A stretch of DNA of 64,000 nt, taken from positions 1,302,001 through 1,366,000 of the forward strand of contig WION01000001.1 in the NCBI GenBank assembly GCA_015039365.1, given 5' to 3'. Below, in pieces: positions 1 through 11,481 of this stretch. Each line of letters opens with the position of its first letter. The stretch's first letter is position 1. This stretch comes from Amanita rubescens. Lineage: Eukaryota > Basidiomycota > Agaricomycetes > Agaricales > Amanitaceae. The notes under the pieces are model-generated. The model worked only from the letters and a program-made list of their open reading frames with translations. It made no database searches and was not told the origin of the DNA. The translations under genes were made by a program, and so were the position numbers.

Positions 1-1939
1 AAGAATTGGATATAGCGGCAATATCGGCGGAACGCGCGCTCGTGGCATTAGTGGCGGTGAAATGCGCAGAGTTTCCATTGGATTGGAATTGATTGCAGAT
101 CCTGATATTTTGATTCTTGATGAACCCACGTCAGGCAAGTCCGGTCAGATCGCAGCCAGCACCTAACCTTGACCAATCAAAATAGGTTTGGATTCCGTCT
201 CTGCTTCTAGAGTTGCAAGCGTGCTCTACAACATTGCACATGATTCCATTAACCCTATACCAATCATTACATCCATCCATCAACCCAGGTACGTTAAAGA
301 ATCCTATTCACGATCTATGGCACTGAGCCACTGTAAAGTTCGCAATTATACCAGAAGTTTGATACAATTCTACTTCTCTCACACGGACATTGTCTTTACG
401 CTGGCCAGGGATCTCTTGCGCCAACAGAATATTTCTCGTCCCTTGCGAGGCAGAGAGATAGCGCAGTGCCTGCGTGTCCACCTGGCTACAATGTTGCCGA
501 TTACCTGCTCGAAATTGCGAGTGATCCGCCCGTAGCTTTGTTCAATTTGCATTCCGGGTATAACATGATTGCGACAACGTCAAGCGTGAGCGTATCGCAA
601 CGCCATGTCGAGTCAGAAAAGATTGGGATACCATTCATTACAACGGATGTTGATACTGAAAAGGCTTCGATTGGAGAGAATGCTCAGCCGATGGTAAATG
701 GGCAGGCTTCACACAAGATCGGTCATCTTATGGAGTCGAGTTGTGCAACTACTTTCTTGACGCAATTGCAAGTCCTTTCCGGGAGGGAGTGGAAGATCTT
801 AAAAAGGTACTCAAATCTGTACTAGTGGGGAACAGACATTTAAGAATGTTGCAGGGATAAAACGCTGTTTTTGACGCATGTCGCAGTTGCCTCTGTCCTG
901 GGCGTCTTTTGTGGTGAGCAGGAAATGTTACACATTCTGGGATTGTCTAATTTTCTCATTTTAGGTGGCATGTACTTCAACACAGGCATTACCATTGCGG
1001 GCTTCCAGTCCCGGGTGGGATGCCTTTTCTTCCTAGTGAGTTGCCGTTCCGGAATGTACTGTGTGATACTATCTTACGCATATAGGGCGCCCTTGTCGCG
1101 TTCTCCTCTCTGAGCGCCCTATATAATGTCGTGGAAGTAAGACCCCTGTTTGTCCGCGAGCGATCCAGCTCTTACTATAGGTAAGTTCTTCGGTTGATTT
1201 GGCAAGAAGCGTAGATGTTCACGGGATCTGGTAGCCCCACCGCGTGGCTTTTGGCACGATTTCTGTTCGACGTCATCCCTCTGCGCATTATCCCTACGAT
1301 TATTGTTTCAACAATGTACGTGAGACGCCTCTCGTTTTTGCTCAACTCAGTTGAATATATGCAGAACGTACTGGATGGCTGGTCTTGCACCCCATGCAGC
1401 GAATTTCTTCAAGTTTTTGTTCATCCTAGTTTTATATACCTTGGCCATGGCCCTTTATGTCAGTTGTTTCCCTCGTCATTGATGACTTGTACTAAGCCAT
1501 TACTAGAACTTCTTATTGGGAACATTCTTCTACAACGGTGGAATCGCCATCCTGCTTTCTGCTCTGACAGCTTTGTACCAAATGACCTTTGCCGGGTTTT
1601 TCGTCCACTTGAGTAATATACCTCCAGTTCTACGCTGGCTACAATGGACTTGTCCTCTCAAATTTGCTCTTGAGGCGCTCTCCGTGAACGAAGTCAATTC
1701 AGGATTAATGATCGTCGATAAAATCCAAGGTGTGCCTGTCAATATTTCGGCAAGCATTATCTTGCAACTTGTAAGGTGTTTCGTTCCCGCGTATGACGAC
1801 TCGCTCAAGCTTTTACTAGCTATTTGGTTTTGATCAGCAAAACTATTATCGCGATGTCCTGGTGTTGTTTGCTTTTATTGCAGGATTTGGCGTATGTGTT
1901 ATTGCTGTGGTCTGGTGGAAAGTCAGAGAAAAACGTTGA
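1..1939 (+). CDS. ABCG-family (Adp1-like) ABC transporter, 5'-truncated by window start
   Basis: The window opens inside the nucleotide-binding domain. The first exon reads through a signature [12 protein letters not shown] and a Walker B ILDEPTSG. The next exons give the H-loop region [13 protein letters not shown] and a linker containing [19 protein letters not shown]. The membrane half follows from about 780, with [25 protein letters not shown] and about six hydrophobic segments, ending [10 protein letters not shown]. This NBD-then-TMD order is typical of ABCG half-transporters, and the linker resembles fungal Adp1-type proteins. Substrate is unknown; such proteins sit in the plasma or internal membranes and export lipids or drugs. 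At least seven introns are visible, and after splicing the frame stays open to the stop at 1937-1939. Everything upstream of the signature motif lies outside the window. Confidence 0.88.
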
Positions 1940-2151
1940 ATGACACTTTCTTGCAATTGGACAGAGCGTCTGTACGTTCAGCATATATGCGTTATTCCAG
2001 TAATTATATACCACAAATGTCCTATGTAATGTCCATGATACATGATGCATTATCATTAGCACATTCATTTTCGGGTGGTCACCCGCGAGGCAGCTGCGCA
2101 ATCGTTTAGCTATTGGCATAGCGGTCTGATAGTAGCACTCACAATCCCTCG

Positions 2152-2598
2152 TTACAGGCCACATCCAGATGAGGGGACTTGCACCGAAGTTACAGAAACG
2201 CGTCCCAGTGCTATAGACTGATTGTTTGTCAGGGTGTTCATGGCCTCCTGCGCGATATTGAACGAATCGGCGCCTGCATGATCAACAGCCGTTACGTTGA
2301 TGCTCTTGCTTGCGCCTTTTGCATTGGTATATGTGAGCTGCCAACATGTGCCGCAAGCAGTCGAGTTCCAGCCTGCCACCGCATAAGCAGCACCGATATT
2401 TGGGAAGCTGGGAAGAGAGCCGAGAGTGGTGAATCCACGCTTCTCGAGGCCATTGGCACCGTCTGAACACGCGACGGTGTCAAGAGAAGCCGTACGAGCG
2501 TCATACCTAGCGTCATAGGTGACGGTGGCCTTGACGCTAGCGAGTACGGGGACGACGACGAGTGCAAGAAGAGAAGTGAGGATGGCTGTAAACTTCAT
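2152..2598 (-). CDS. Cerato-platanin family small secreted protein
   Basis: A single uninterrupted exon encodes 148 residues. The N-terminus MKFTAILTSLLALVVVPVLA is a signal peptide. The mature protein starts with the family hallmark VTYDARYD, followed by SLDTVACSDGANGL, the ACGTCW pair and a terminal SGCGL, giving the four cysteines that form the two conserved disulfides. Cerato-platanins are expansin-like double-psi beta-barrel proteins found in the fungal wall and secretome; they bind chitin oligomers and can act as elicitors or surface-active proteins. An in-frame upstream Met at 2703 was rejected because the signal peptide begins at the Met at 2598. The gene lies head-to-head with the FG-GAP gene, leaving 123 bp between start codons. 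Confidence 0.95.
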   Translation of the reverse strand: MKFTAILTSLLALVVVPVLASVKATVTYDARYDARTASLDTVACSDGANGLEKRGFTTLGSLPSFPNIGAAYAVAGWNSTACGTCWQLTYTNAKGASKSINVTAVDHAGADSFNIAQEAMNTLTNNQSIALGRVSVTSVQVPSSGCGL

Positions 2599-2721
2599 TG
2601 AGAGGTAGGCTGGATGACATGGCTCAACTGGAAGTTCTTTTGTACGAGAACGAAGATGAAATGCGGCATCGCGAGACCGCGCTGGGCACAGCCACAACGT
2701 CACTTGAGCATCTACGCCTAC

Positions 2722-5294
2722 ATGCTCGCTTACGTCGTTTGCGCGCTCCTCGCGTCTTCTGCTTCTGCAATATGGCCATTTACCCAGAAGAGATTCAAAA
2801 ATTCACTCATTGATTCAGGATCCATGGGAATCGATGGTAATGGAAGAATCATCGCATTTGGAGACTTTAACAGCGACCAATTGTGTGTCTGAGGACGACC
2901 CTCGTTTCACGGTGCTTTCTGACCGTCAAGTACAGCCTGGACGTCGTATCACTAAGCGAGGACCAGAGAACTTTGGCGCTGTATTATTGGAGTCATGGTG
3001 AGCTCATGTACTTAGCGTGGTCTCGTCTCTGACGTTTACTAGCGGACTTGTCGTTTCAACAGTTGGCGACTTTTCGCCATCCAAACAACGTTTTAAATGT
3101 CGTCCCAGGGGACTTTCGGCACATCGGGAAGCTTGACATTCTTGTCATGAGTCAAAGTCCAGGATCATCCGACACGGACATGACACTCTACCTCTCTCCT
3201 TCATTTAGTACGAGGGCAGTATTTTCTTGAATACATTCTCATATCTTCATTCTTCAGGTGCGTCGGACTCGATAAAAATCCCCTCCTCAACCCAGTCGCA
3301 ACCAGTTGTCATTGATGTCGATGGTGATTTGAAGATTGACTTACTTGGGGAAAGTTCGTCCAAGGGCCGCGGTTCCTATCAATTATGGCAAAACGTCTGG
3401 AATTCCTCCGACCCTCATTCATCTCTGTTTAAAATGTATGTAATCTTAAACGGGTTTGTGGCGTATTTTACCTACTGCGACTAGGATGGATCCAAACTTC
3501 CATGGATCCCAATGTACCCTGGCAAATCCACATAGCAATGCGGTCGTCGACTTGGATGGTGATTGCCTTGCAGGTGAAATACAATCTAACGAATGAAATC
3601 ATGTGCTTATAATTTCTCAGACTTATTCCTTGTCTGCGATGACGGTGGTGGGCGTCGTTCATACCAGATTTGGGTGAACAAGAAGGAGGATGGATTTTTC
3701 CTATCTCAACGAGGCACTTTGCCATCAGGCGTGCAATCAATATCATTTGCTGACATAGGCAGGTTTGTCGCTCTGCGAGTGCTTCTTCTACTAATGATCC
3801 GACAGATCGAGACGGTACTATTGATATGATCTTCCCAACATGTTCTCATGTTTCGTCCGACGGTATCGGGGAAGACTGCTATATCAACATCGCATTTAAC
3901 CAACAATTGAGCCTTTGCTCTTCGACGACTGAATCAGACACAAAACGAGCATGCCGATCGCCTCAGGGCCTGTGCATTGCCGATCCAAACTTTAGTTTCG
4001 AGTTTAACGACAGTTCCAAGAAAGGCGTAAGTTCTCTTTCATAAATTGTCGACGTTGACAAAAAACGCATTTATTTGCTAGTCATTCATACGATTCCCAA
4101 TCAAGTCTTTGTTCTCAAAACCAAGATCCCTTCTGGTTTACGATACTTCCTCACAGCCACCTGTTCCCCTGCCACTGAAGTTGGGCGACGCGAATCTCGA
4201 TGGCTTTCCTGACATATTGATGATAACAGTGAGCGGGAGAGAGCGCATTCCCGCTCTATTATTCTCTACGCCATGCTCACCGGGTGTCGCAGGATGCTCG
4301 TCAGCTGACTCGGAAAAGCATGGATGGACTGTTGCAAAGAACAATGCAAGAGTCTTGTCAGATATTAAAGATGCCAGATCTGTTTCTTTCCTCGACGTTG
4401 ATGAAGATGTAGGTTTGTTTTATTACGTCAGTAGAAACGGGTTGACCCATGATCGCTCAGGGATCTCTTGATATCCTAGTTCAGAGGTCCGGGGCGACAG
4501 GCCAGGGCAAAATCTCGTTTATTCAAAATAATATATATTACGATGCGTTTTTCCTCAAGGCAATTGGTCTGTTAATGTTCATTTGCAACGTGGCTTGTTA
4601 TTGATGAACAATTTTGAAGTTCTGAATGGCGCCTGCAATAGTGGATGGTGCGATGGGGATAATGGCACCAAGCCCCACCAAGTACGCGACTGTTTAATCT
4701 TACCACATTTCGGCTCATCGGTCTCTTACCAGCCCTTCGGCGTCAGTTACTCTGGTGCTTCATATAAATATACGGTCTTGGATACTTCAGGTCATCGTTC
4801 AGCTGCGCAGGGTTCGTGAATCAAGGGCTGATATGGAACTTGAACTAACTGATGTCATTCCGATCTAGTTGGCCAGATACCTCAGACGTCATATCAATCA
4901 CTGCAAACACCATATTCCTATTTTGGTTTGGGTCGCACCAATAATTATATCGAAAACTTGTTTGTAGGAACAACCATACACTCTAAGCAGCACTACATCA
5001 ACTTGGAAGGCGTTGTACCTAATTCTCGGGTCGTTATAAACCCGTCTTTGAATGAGGACGAAGCATGGAGACGCGAACTATTCCTGAGGCCGGGTGAATG
5101 GACATCGTTGGTAACAATAACTGTCGTCATCGCCATGTTGATACTGGCGATCATTGTATTTATACTCCATATGAATGAAAAGGTACGTGGGGCTCTTACG
5201 TATCCCAAGATGGTTGCTAACTTGCCTTTGTCAGAGAGAGGATGAGTTAGAGCGAAAGAGGGTATCACATCATATTAATTTTGACGCGCTGTGA
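2722..5294 (+). CDS. ITFG1/TIP (LINKIN)-type FG-GAP repeat membrane protein
   Basis: The start Met is followed by a signal peptide (MLAYVVCALLASSASA) and then IWPFTQKRF. Repeated calcium-binding-like FG-GAP/VCBS motifs follow: GDFNSDQFLDVV, VIDVDGDLKIDLLG, VVDLDGDCL, GDANLDGFPDILM and LDVDEDV. The C-terminus has one membrane segment (WTSLVTITVVIAMLILAIIVF) and a short basic tail ending HHINFDAL, which matches the conserved end of ITFG1/TIP proteins. It is therefore a type I membrane protein with an extracytoplasmic beta-propeller. In animals the family acts in cell adhesion and associates with tubulin and RuvBL ATPases; its fungal role is not established. At least ten short introns are present. 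The joins I checked at each end keep the frame, but not every internal join was verified. Confidence 0.85.
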
Positions 5295-5753
5295 TGGTAA
5301 TTATCGCAACTATGATCGCACCATACATGTGGTTGAGTCCGTATCGGCAAATGTCCAAGGGCTCGCCTGGGCTCGCCAAGGCGGGATGTCCGGTGACAGA
5401 ATACGGTTGTGGGTTCACCCGGATAATCATTGAACCTTTTTGTCAGCTGCTACGCACACCACATTGACCCCACCGAGTTTCCCATCTCAGTTTCATTGGA
5501 TATAGAGCCGTTAGCAACAGAAAACGGTGTGCAACGGTACTAAAGTACGTCCTCTACGTTCGGTGATAATATGAAATGAAATGATAGCAGTCTGTGGTCC
5601 ATATGTCACCAATGACTTTTCCGCAGTCGGTAATGAACATAGCAAGGTGATTTGCTCGGACATCAAAGCTTAGCTTGAAAGTCTGAAACGATCCTGGTCA
5701 CTGTATGCCGGCTTCTACCGCCGGCGGTTTAGAATTGATCACCGACTTGTCGC
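5295..5753. other. Intergenic gap, no gene recognised
   Basis: This 459 bp stretch separates the FG-GAP gene from the next plus-strand gene. I see no open frame with coding character, repeat or RNA-like structure beyond an imperfect short repeat of GGGCTCGCC near 5360-5375. It probably holds the 3' end of the upstream gene and the promoter of the coiled-coil gene. Confidence 0.5.
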
Positions 5754-6512
5754 ATGCCAGATGGTCACCAACATAAACTCCCGAGTCGGACCCCATACGT
5801 AAGTCGTCATACGGATATTAGCAAGAGAGGAATTGTTTTGGATTATCCTCCACCCCTACATTCAATGTCGAAAGGCCACGCTAGTTGCGATAGCTCTTCC
5901 TCTCGTTCTTCGCATTCAACAGACTATAAGAGTCTTCGCCGCTGCATGGAATGGAGATGTAATGTTGATTCTACTTGTCCTTCAGACGCGGAAAGGGAAA
6001 ACCTATCCACAACGAATACATGGCAGGAAAATATGATAGCGCCTATTCGGACAATGGTAGGTAGTTAGTACCCAATTTGGTGCCTCTCTTCGCATGCCGA
6101 CCCCGAGTTTTTGTTTTTCCGTTTGCTCGCGGCATTCATTTACCTACCCTCTGCACCACTTCTTTTGAAGCATATCAATCCCAAAGTGTCTCGCACTATC
6201 GAAAGTATGAAAACGGTCGAAGAGGCGCAGAATTTTCTCGGTGTGGCTCAAAGTATCCGAGCCGAGCGGGCAGCTGAGCTGGCAGTACTCGAGCAACAAT
6301 TGGAACAATGTAGGCAGGAAATCCGGATACTGGAGAGTAGGATGATGGCTGCGCGAGGACGTGTAGTCGATGCGGACAGAGGAATTGTTGCCATGCGCCA
6401 ACTCATGTTGGAGAAGGGTATCCTGCTGGTAAGTCCAGAACATGCCGAGTGCGAGCTAGATGGTTGATGAGCATTATAGGACAAGGATACGGCAAGTGTT
6501 CCAAGTAGCTAA
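5754..6512 (+). CDS. Hypothetical coiled-coil protein
   Basis: I do not recognise a family. The last exons are convincing: an exon ending GKYDSAYSDN (donor GTAGGT at about 6057) joins in frame to VSRTIESMKTVEEAQNFLG. This runs into a heptad-like stretch, AELAVLEQQLEQCRQEIRILESR, then IVAMRQLMLEKGILL. A GTAAGT...TAG intron leads to a final exon ending DKDTASVPSS. The coiled coil spans about 60 residues and suggests an oligomerising or adaptor protein of about 150-200 residues. The upstream exons (5754-6000) are uncertain; the start given is the first Met of a plausible first exon, and a start further downstream is possible. Confidence 0.5.
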
Positions 6513-6608
6513 TAATACCAATAGTTTATATGTATTCTTCGAGGCTATTTATGCTTTTATGTGATGGTCAAAAACGTGCGGAGCTAAAGTCGCTTCCGTC
6601 TTGACGCG

Positions 6609-7650
6609 ATGAAAACCATCGTCGACGCATACCAGTACATCCTGCAGCCATTGTCTCCGTTCTCATTCTTTGGCCTATCAGTGACCACTCTTGATGTCGT
6701 CGCCGCCTTACGCTTGTGCATTGCAATGAGGCAGCTGCGAGAAGAGCAGCATCGCCAATACCTGGCAAGGCCAAACTCCAGTCGCAAGTCTGTGGATGGA
6801 TTTTCGTTTGTAAGGAGCCTCACGGCAACTTTATTGGTCGTATACGGTGGAGAGGCTATAACCGGTCCGTTGACAATGCAAAGTTACTCGACCCTCACTT
6901 GACATGTCATCGTTGATAGCGCCTTTCCTCGGATACCCCCCGTCGTTCATGGTTTCTGCAACATTTCCTCTGCTCTACACCCTTGCCCAAGCATTCGCGG
7001 ACTTCATTCCGTCAGTGCCATTGCCCACGGCTACCAACGAGTTACCACTCGCCCTTTTCGACGGACTAAGCCGTACTTATCTCCTTTGCAACTTGATCCC
7101 ACCCCCCGTCACCGGTAACACGTCTCCATTGTTGGCACAATCGCCCTGGGCGTTATTGCTCACTTCATTAGTGAGATCGTTATCCGTTCTCGCCTAGTAA
7201 TGCACCCTGAGAGATTCATAGATCACGGCAAACGCTGGCTTCTTCCTAACCAATCTTTTTTCGTTCCTAGAACCAACGCCCTTGGCGGTACAAACGCCAC
7301 CCGAAATGCAACCTTATGGATGGACGACCGTAGATATCTGGTGTGCACCGCTAATCACAGGATTGTACGCTTTCCTTACACATGCACAACCTTTCTGGGC
7401 CGATATTCATAACGTGTTGTCTGAGCTTCTTGGAATGCAAGTGGAAGGGAAGCAAGTGCTTCCTCTTGAACCTGAAGTTGCAAGGGCGAATTGTGCCCTG
7501 ATCCTTGCCCTCCTGTTCACAGGGCGGACCCTCAATAGATTTGGTTTTGTGAAATTCACATCATCCCCGAGTAAGTCCATTCTTCACTTTTTCATTTCCC
7601 GAACGGTTACAAACTTTATGATTCAAAACGCAGAGGTCAAGATGCAGTAG
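6609..7650 (+). CDS. Multipass membrane protein with TRIC-channel-like layout
   Basis: Four exons join in frame: one ending VVYGGEAIT, one PFLGYPPSF to LLLTSL, one ITANAGFFLTNLFSFLEP to VKFTSSP, and a short last exon KVKMQ. The product is about 290 residues with roughly six or seven hydrophobic segments. The order of landmarks recalls TRIC cation channels (PF05197). A first helix is followed by a charged loop, a Gly-Gly motif opens the next helix, there is LPLALFDGLSRTYL (compare the TRIC helix that carries its basic motif), and then a second glycine-rich helix. This is a layout match judged by eye, not a proven homology. If correct, it would be an ER or vacuolar counter-ion channel. It is convergent with EMC4, with 191 bp between stop codons. 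Confidence 0.6.
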
Positions 7651-7841
7651 AGATCTTTACGTCGTTTACGATTGCTAGTTACGTCGTATTACGTATATCC
7701 CACGTTAGAATTTGATGAACACGTTTGGATTCCAACTCGTGTACGGGTGAATTAGATGAAGTAATCATTACAAGTTAAAGAATTATACACCTCAATATAG
7801 CGAAATCTCTGGAACCTGCATGCAGTTTTTATATCACAAAC

Positions 7842-8515
7842 CTAACTGAGAATGACGGAGGCACTTACCTCACCCCTTGCCTCAAATGCTAACCAATCAC
7901 CAGTTCCAGTCGGAAGTAGTCCCATGGACTTACACTTCCAAAGGCCCACGCCAAGGGTTAAAAGGTTACAAGCTACATACACAGCCTTTTGTAACAAAAG
8001 TGTCGAAAAGGCAGTTGGTTCGGACTTGGACGGCGCAAATTGGGCGAAGGCTGAATCAACACATGTTTCAGTAAACAGTAGGACTCGGGCATTTTCTTTA
8101 CCTGAATTTATGCCAGCTAGGTTCCTGAACGGTGTAAGGAGAAGCATAAACACGATGCTGATACTGAATATCTGTACGCCCCCGCCAGACATGTACAACA
8201 TGAAAGCCTGCATTGGAAGCGATTTCGCTGGGGAGATTGCAAAATCCCAAGCCTTCTTCTCTTTTATTTTGTCATATGCATCCGGGCGCACGCTCTTAGA
8301 GGGACCTCTAACCTGGCGTAGTCTGAGTGGTAGTAATCCCGGGAATAATAAGTGACATACCGTGGCAGGTACATCTGTGTAACCTGGAGGCGAGCGCAGA
8401 TGTTTCCATCTATCAGAGAATACCGTCAGAACGTCAGCACGAGTTCGAAGAATGAAGGATGCCTGACAGACTTTGACGATGCCTCCAGAGTTGAATAGTC
8501 GAGTGCTGACTGCAT
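7842..8515 (-). CDS. EMC4: ER membrane protein complex subunit 4 (EMC4)
   Basis: The core is unmistakable: KKAWDFAISPAKSLPMQAFMLYMSGG, IFMLLL-type membrane segments, VYVACNLLTLGVGLWKCKSMGLLPTGTGDWLAFE. These are the DUF1077 signatures of EMC4, a subunit of the ER membrane insertase. Upstream, the first exon (MQSALDYSTLEA) joins WKHLRSPPGYTDVPAT and then VRGPSKSVRPDAYDKIK by two GT-AG introns. A third intron at 8051-8101 (donor GTAAAG, acceptor TTCAG) is 51 nt and contains no stop. Removing it restores the spacing seen in homologues, giving NSAFAQFAP. Final length is about 175 residues, normal for the family. Product acts in the ER membrane. Confidence 0.92.
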
Positions 8516-8631
8516 AGGTAGTGACGCTGGCCTAATACGAATGTTCGCACGATCAAACTACGGCGAACTTTCACGCAGGTATATATATTAACAAGTCATG
8601 ATAGACCTTACTAGCACAAGTAGCTACACAT

Positions 8632-9731
8632 TTAAAAACTACCAGGAGGCGGTGGAAAAGATCCATTGAATCCAGGAGGTGGTGGCGGAAAACCCCCGTA
8701 AACGGGTACCCCGGGAGGTGGGGGAGGCATGGGAGTTCCCATTTGCGCTGGCATCGCTGGCACAACAGTCTGCTGTGGTGTAAACCCGGGTGGTGGTGGC
8801 GGTTGCGCCAGTGCACCTGCGAATTGACCTTGATACGGCCCTTGGAAACCAGGTACAGGTGGGCGTGCTCCAAATGCCATGGGGGCAGGTGGGGGTCGGG
8901 CGGCGACAGGAAGTGCATTATTCTTTCTGGCTTGCGCGGCAAGAAGACGTTCCGCGGGAGTGCCAGTGCCGTTCTCCTTTGCCTTCCTTCTTAAACGCAT
9001 ACTGCACGGTAATAGCCTTGTTCATAAGGAATTGCCCATTCATAGCCTCAATTGCGGCGTCAGATGCTTCAAAGTCTGTGTACGATACGAAACCATAACC
9101 TTTGGATTTTCCGGAGCTCGGGTCGCGGGCAATCTAAGTACAATATTCGTTATCATGACCATTCGTAGAAAAACACCTGCACTTACTTTGGCCGTAGTAG
9201 CCATCATGCCAAACGCACTGAACGTATCGTACAAGAGACGTTCATCCACATTTTCATCGAGATTACCGACAAATAGATTGGCTCCGACGTCTAGTTGTTT
9301 TTTATCGGAAGAGGCCTGTATTTGGGAGATGTAATGCAGTTCCAAACCATAGCTGAAAACGCTAACCTTGTTTACAGCGAATTGGTTTCCCAAATAACTT
9401 GATCTGATTCATAATCTTACACGCGTACTCTGCATCCTCTTCTGTCAAAAACTCACAAAAACCGTAACCTTGGTGTGCCATGGATACACGGTCTTTGGGT
9501 AAATGAACGTTCACTGTCATGACATGTTTATCTCTGCCTACGTAGCTGGCAATCGCTATGCTTACCTACAGGTCCCGCCTGCAACATAAGCTCCCAAACC
9601 AAAGCGTCCGAGCAACGCTCATCCAGGTTACCCTGCTTAGTTGTAAATCGCCATTCATTCCACCATAATGGGCGTAAGCTCACCAAGTACACGGTCGCTT
9701 CTTGGTTTCTATCTTCTTGAGCGCGCGACAT
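8632..9731 (-). CDS. SF3B4: Splicing factor 3B subunit 4 (SF3B4/Sap49/Hsh49)
   Basis: The N-terminus [21 protein letters not shown] begins the first RRM with an RNP2-like VYLGNLD. It continues through an RNP1-like GYGFCEF ([18 protein letters not shown]). The second RRM has [12 protein letters not shown] and [20 protein letters not shown] glycine/proline-rich tail follows, with PPPPGF-type repeats ending FPPPPGSF. The two-RRM plus Pro-rich-tail order is specific to SF3B4, a U2 snRNP SF3b subunit that contacts pre-mRNA near the branch point. Length is about 300 residues over five or six exons. Introns fall inside both RRMs, and the checked joins keep the frame. The gene lies downstream of EMC4's start on the same strand, 116 bp away. 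Confidence 0.93.
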
Positions 9732-10134
9732 GTCGAAGGTGGCGGAATATTACTTGGCAGTTGCCCGTGAAATCTCTCATATTTGTTGTTATCTATTTAA
9801 TACCAAAGGTGCTGAGCAAACAAAAAGATTAGTCTATGTATGAAAAGGTAACCCAGCAATACCCTTTCCAAGAAAAAAAAAATTCAAATGGTAACGTATC
9901 TTAGCAGCGGAATCGGTGAAAGAGAAAGAAGCTGGGGGGTATTTAACTACAAGTGCAGGTAGGAGGCGAACAATCATCCCTATATAAAGAACAGGGAAAT
10001 GGCTGAATGCAGGATGATTGCGTGTTGAAAGATATAGATAACCGGATCGCGGGCGTTAAGACAATCGTAACAAGTGTGACACAAAGTATATGAAATCGTG
10101 AGCAAAGCGACCAAACTAAACGGTATGTATGACA
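9732..10134. other. Intergenic gap between SF3B4 and CDC42
   Basis: These 403 bp hold the SF3B4 promoter and the CDC42 3' region. An A-rich run (AAGAAAAAAAAAATTC) lies near 9870. I see no coding frame. Confidence 0.5.
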
Positions 10135-10947
<813 letters not shown>

Positions 10948-11481
10948 GTTGTCACAAATTTTTATAGACGACGCAAGACCAACTGAGGACTAATTTTACA
11001 AATCAGCAAGAAATTCACCTTCATGAGAGAAAAATAAACTGTTGAGTAGATAGCAGGGCCCCGTCTTATCATCAGGAGAGAAAGGCAGGAAAGCAGGGAG
11101 GAAAAAAGTAGCATGAATCAACTCACAAATAACAGAGCTCGAAAGGGAGACGGAACACCGAATGGCAGAGAGATATGTTAAGCCCTGCGATCTGCGGTAT
11201 GCGACAAGCGAGATGAGCGCGAGAGTCTAATTCGCCTCGGTCGACGACACGAAACGAGCCGAGTGTGAATGAGGACGAGCCTAGAGAGGATAAGCGTTAA
11301 TGGCAAGCGGGGCAATAGAGGGACATACGGACAGAGGGAAACGAGGGGCTCTACAGGCGGTTGGTTGCAACGACTTTGATGGCAAGTAAACTGAGCACGG
11401 CCCTTGTAATGCCCATCCAAATACCAACAAACACGCCACAATAAATTCGTACGTGATTAATATTATTTTATTTATATACCA
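10948..11481. other. Intergenic gap upstream of CDC42
   Basis: This 534 bp stretch lies between the CDC42 start and the 3' end of the WD40 gene, both minus strand. It should contain the CDC42 promoter and 5' UTR. Open frames here have no recognisable protein character. Confidence 0.5.

Noticed and set aside
7852..8355. 167-codon plus-strand open frame
   Set aside because: It is antisense to EMC4, whose conserved protein signature on the minus strand is decisive; no homology-like motif in the plus frame.
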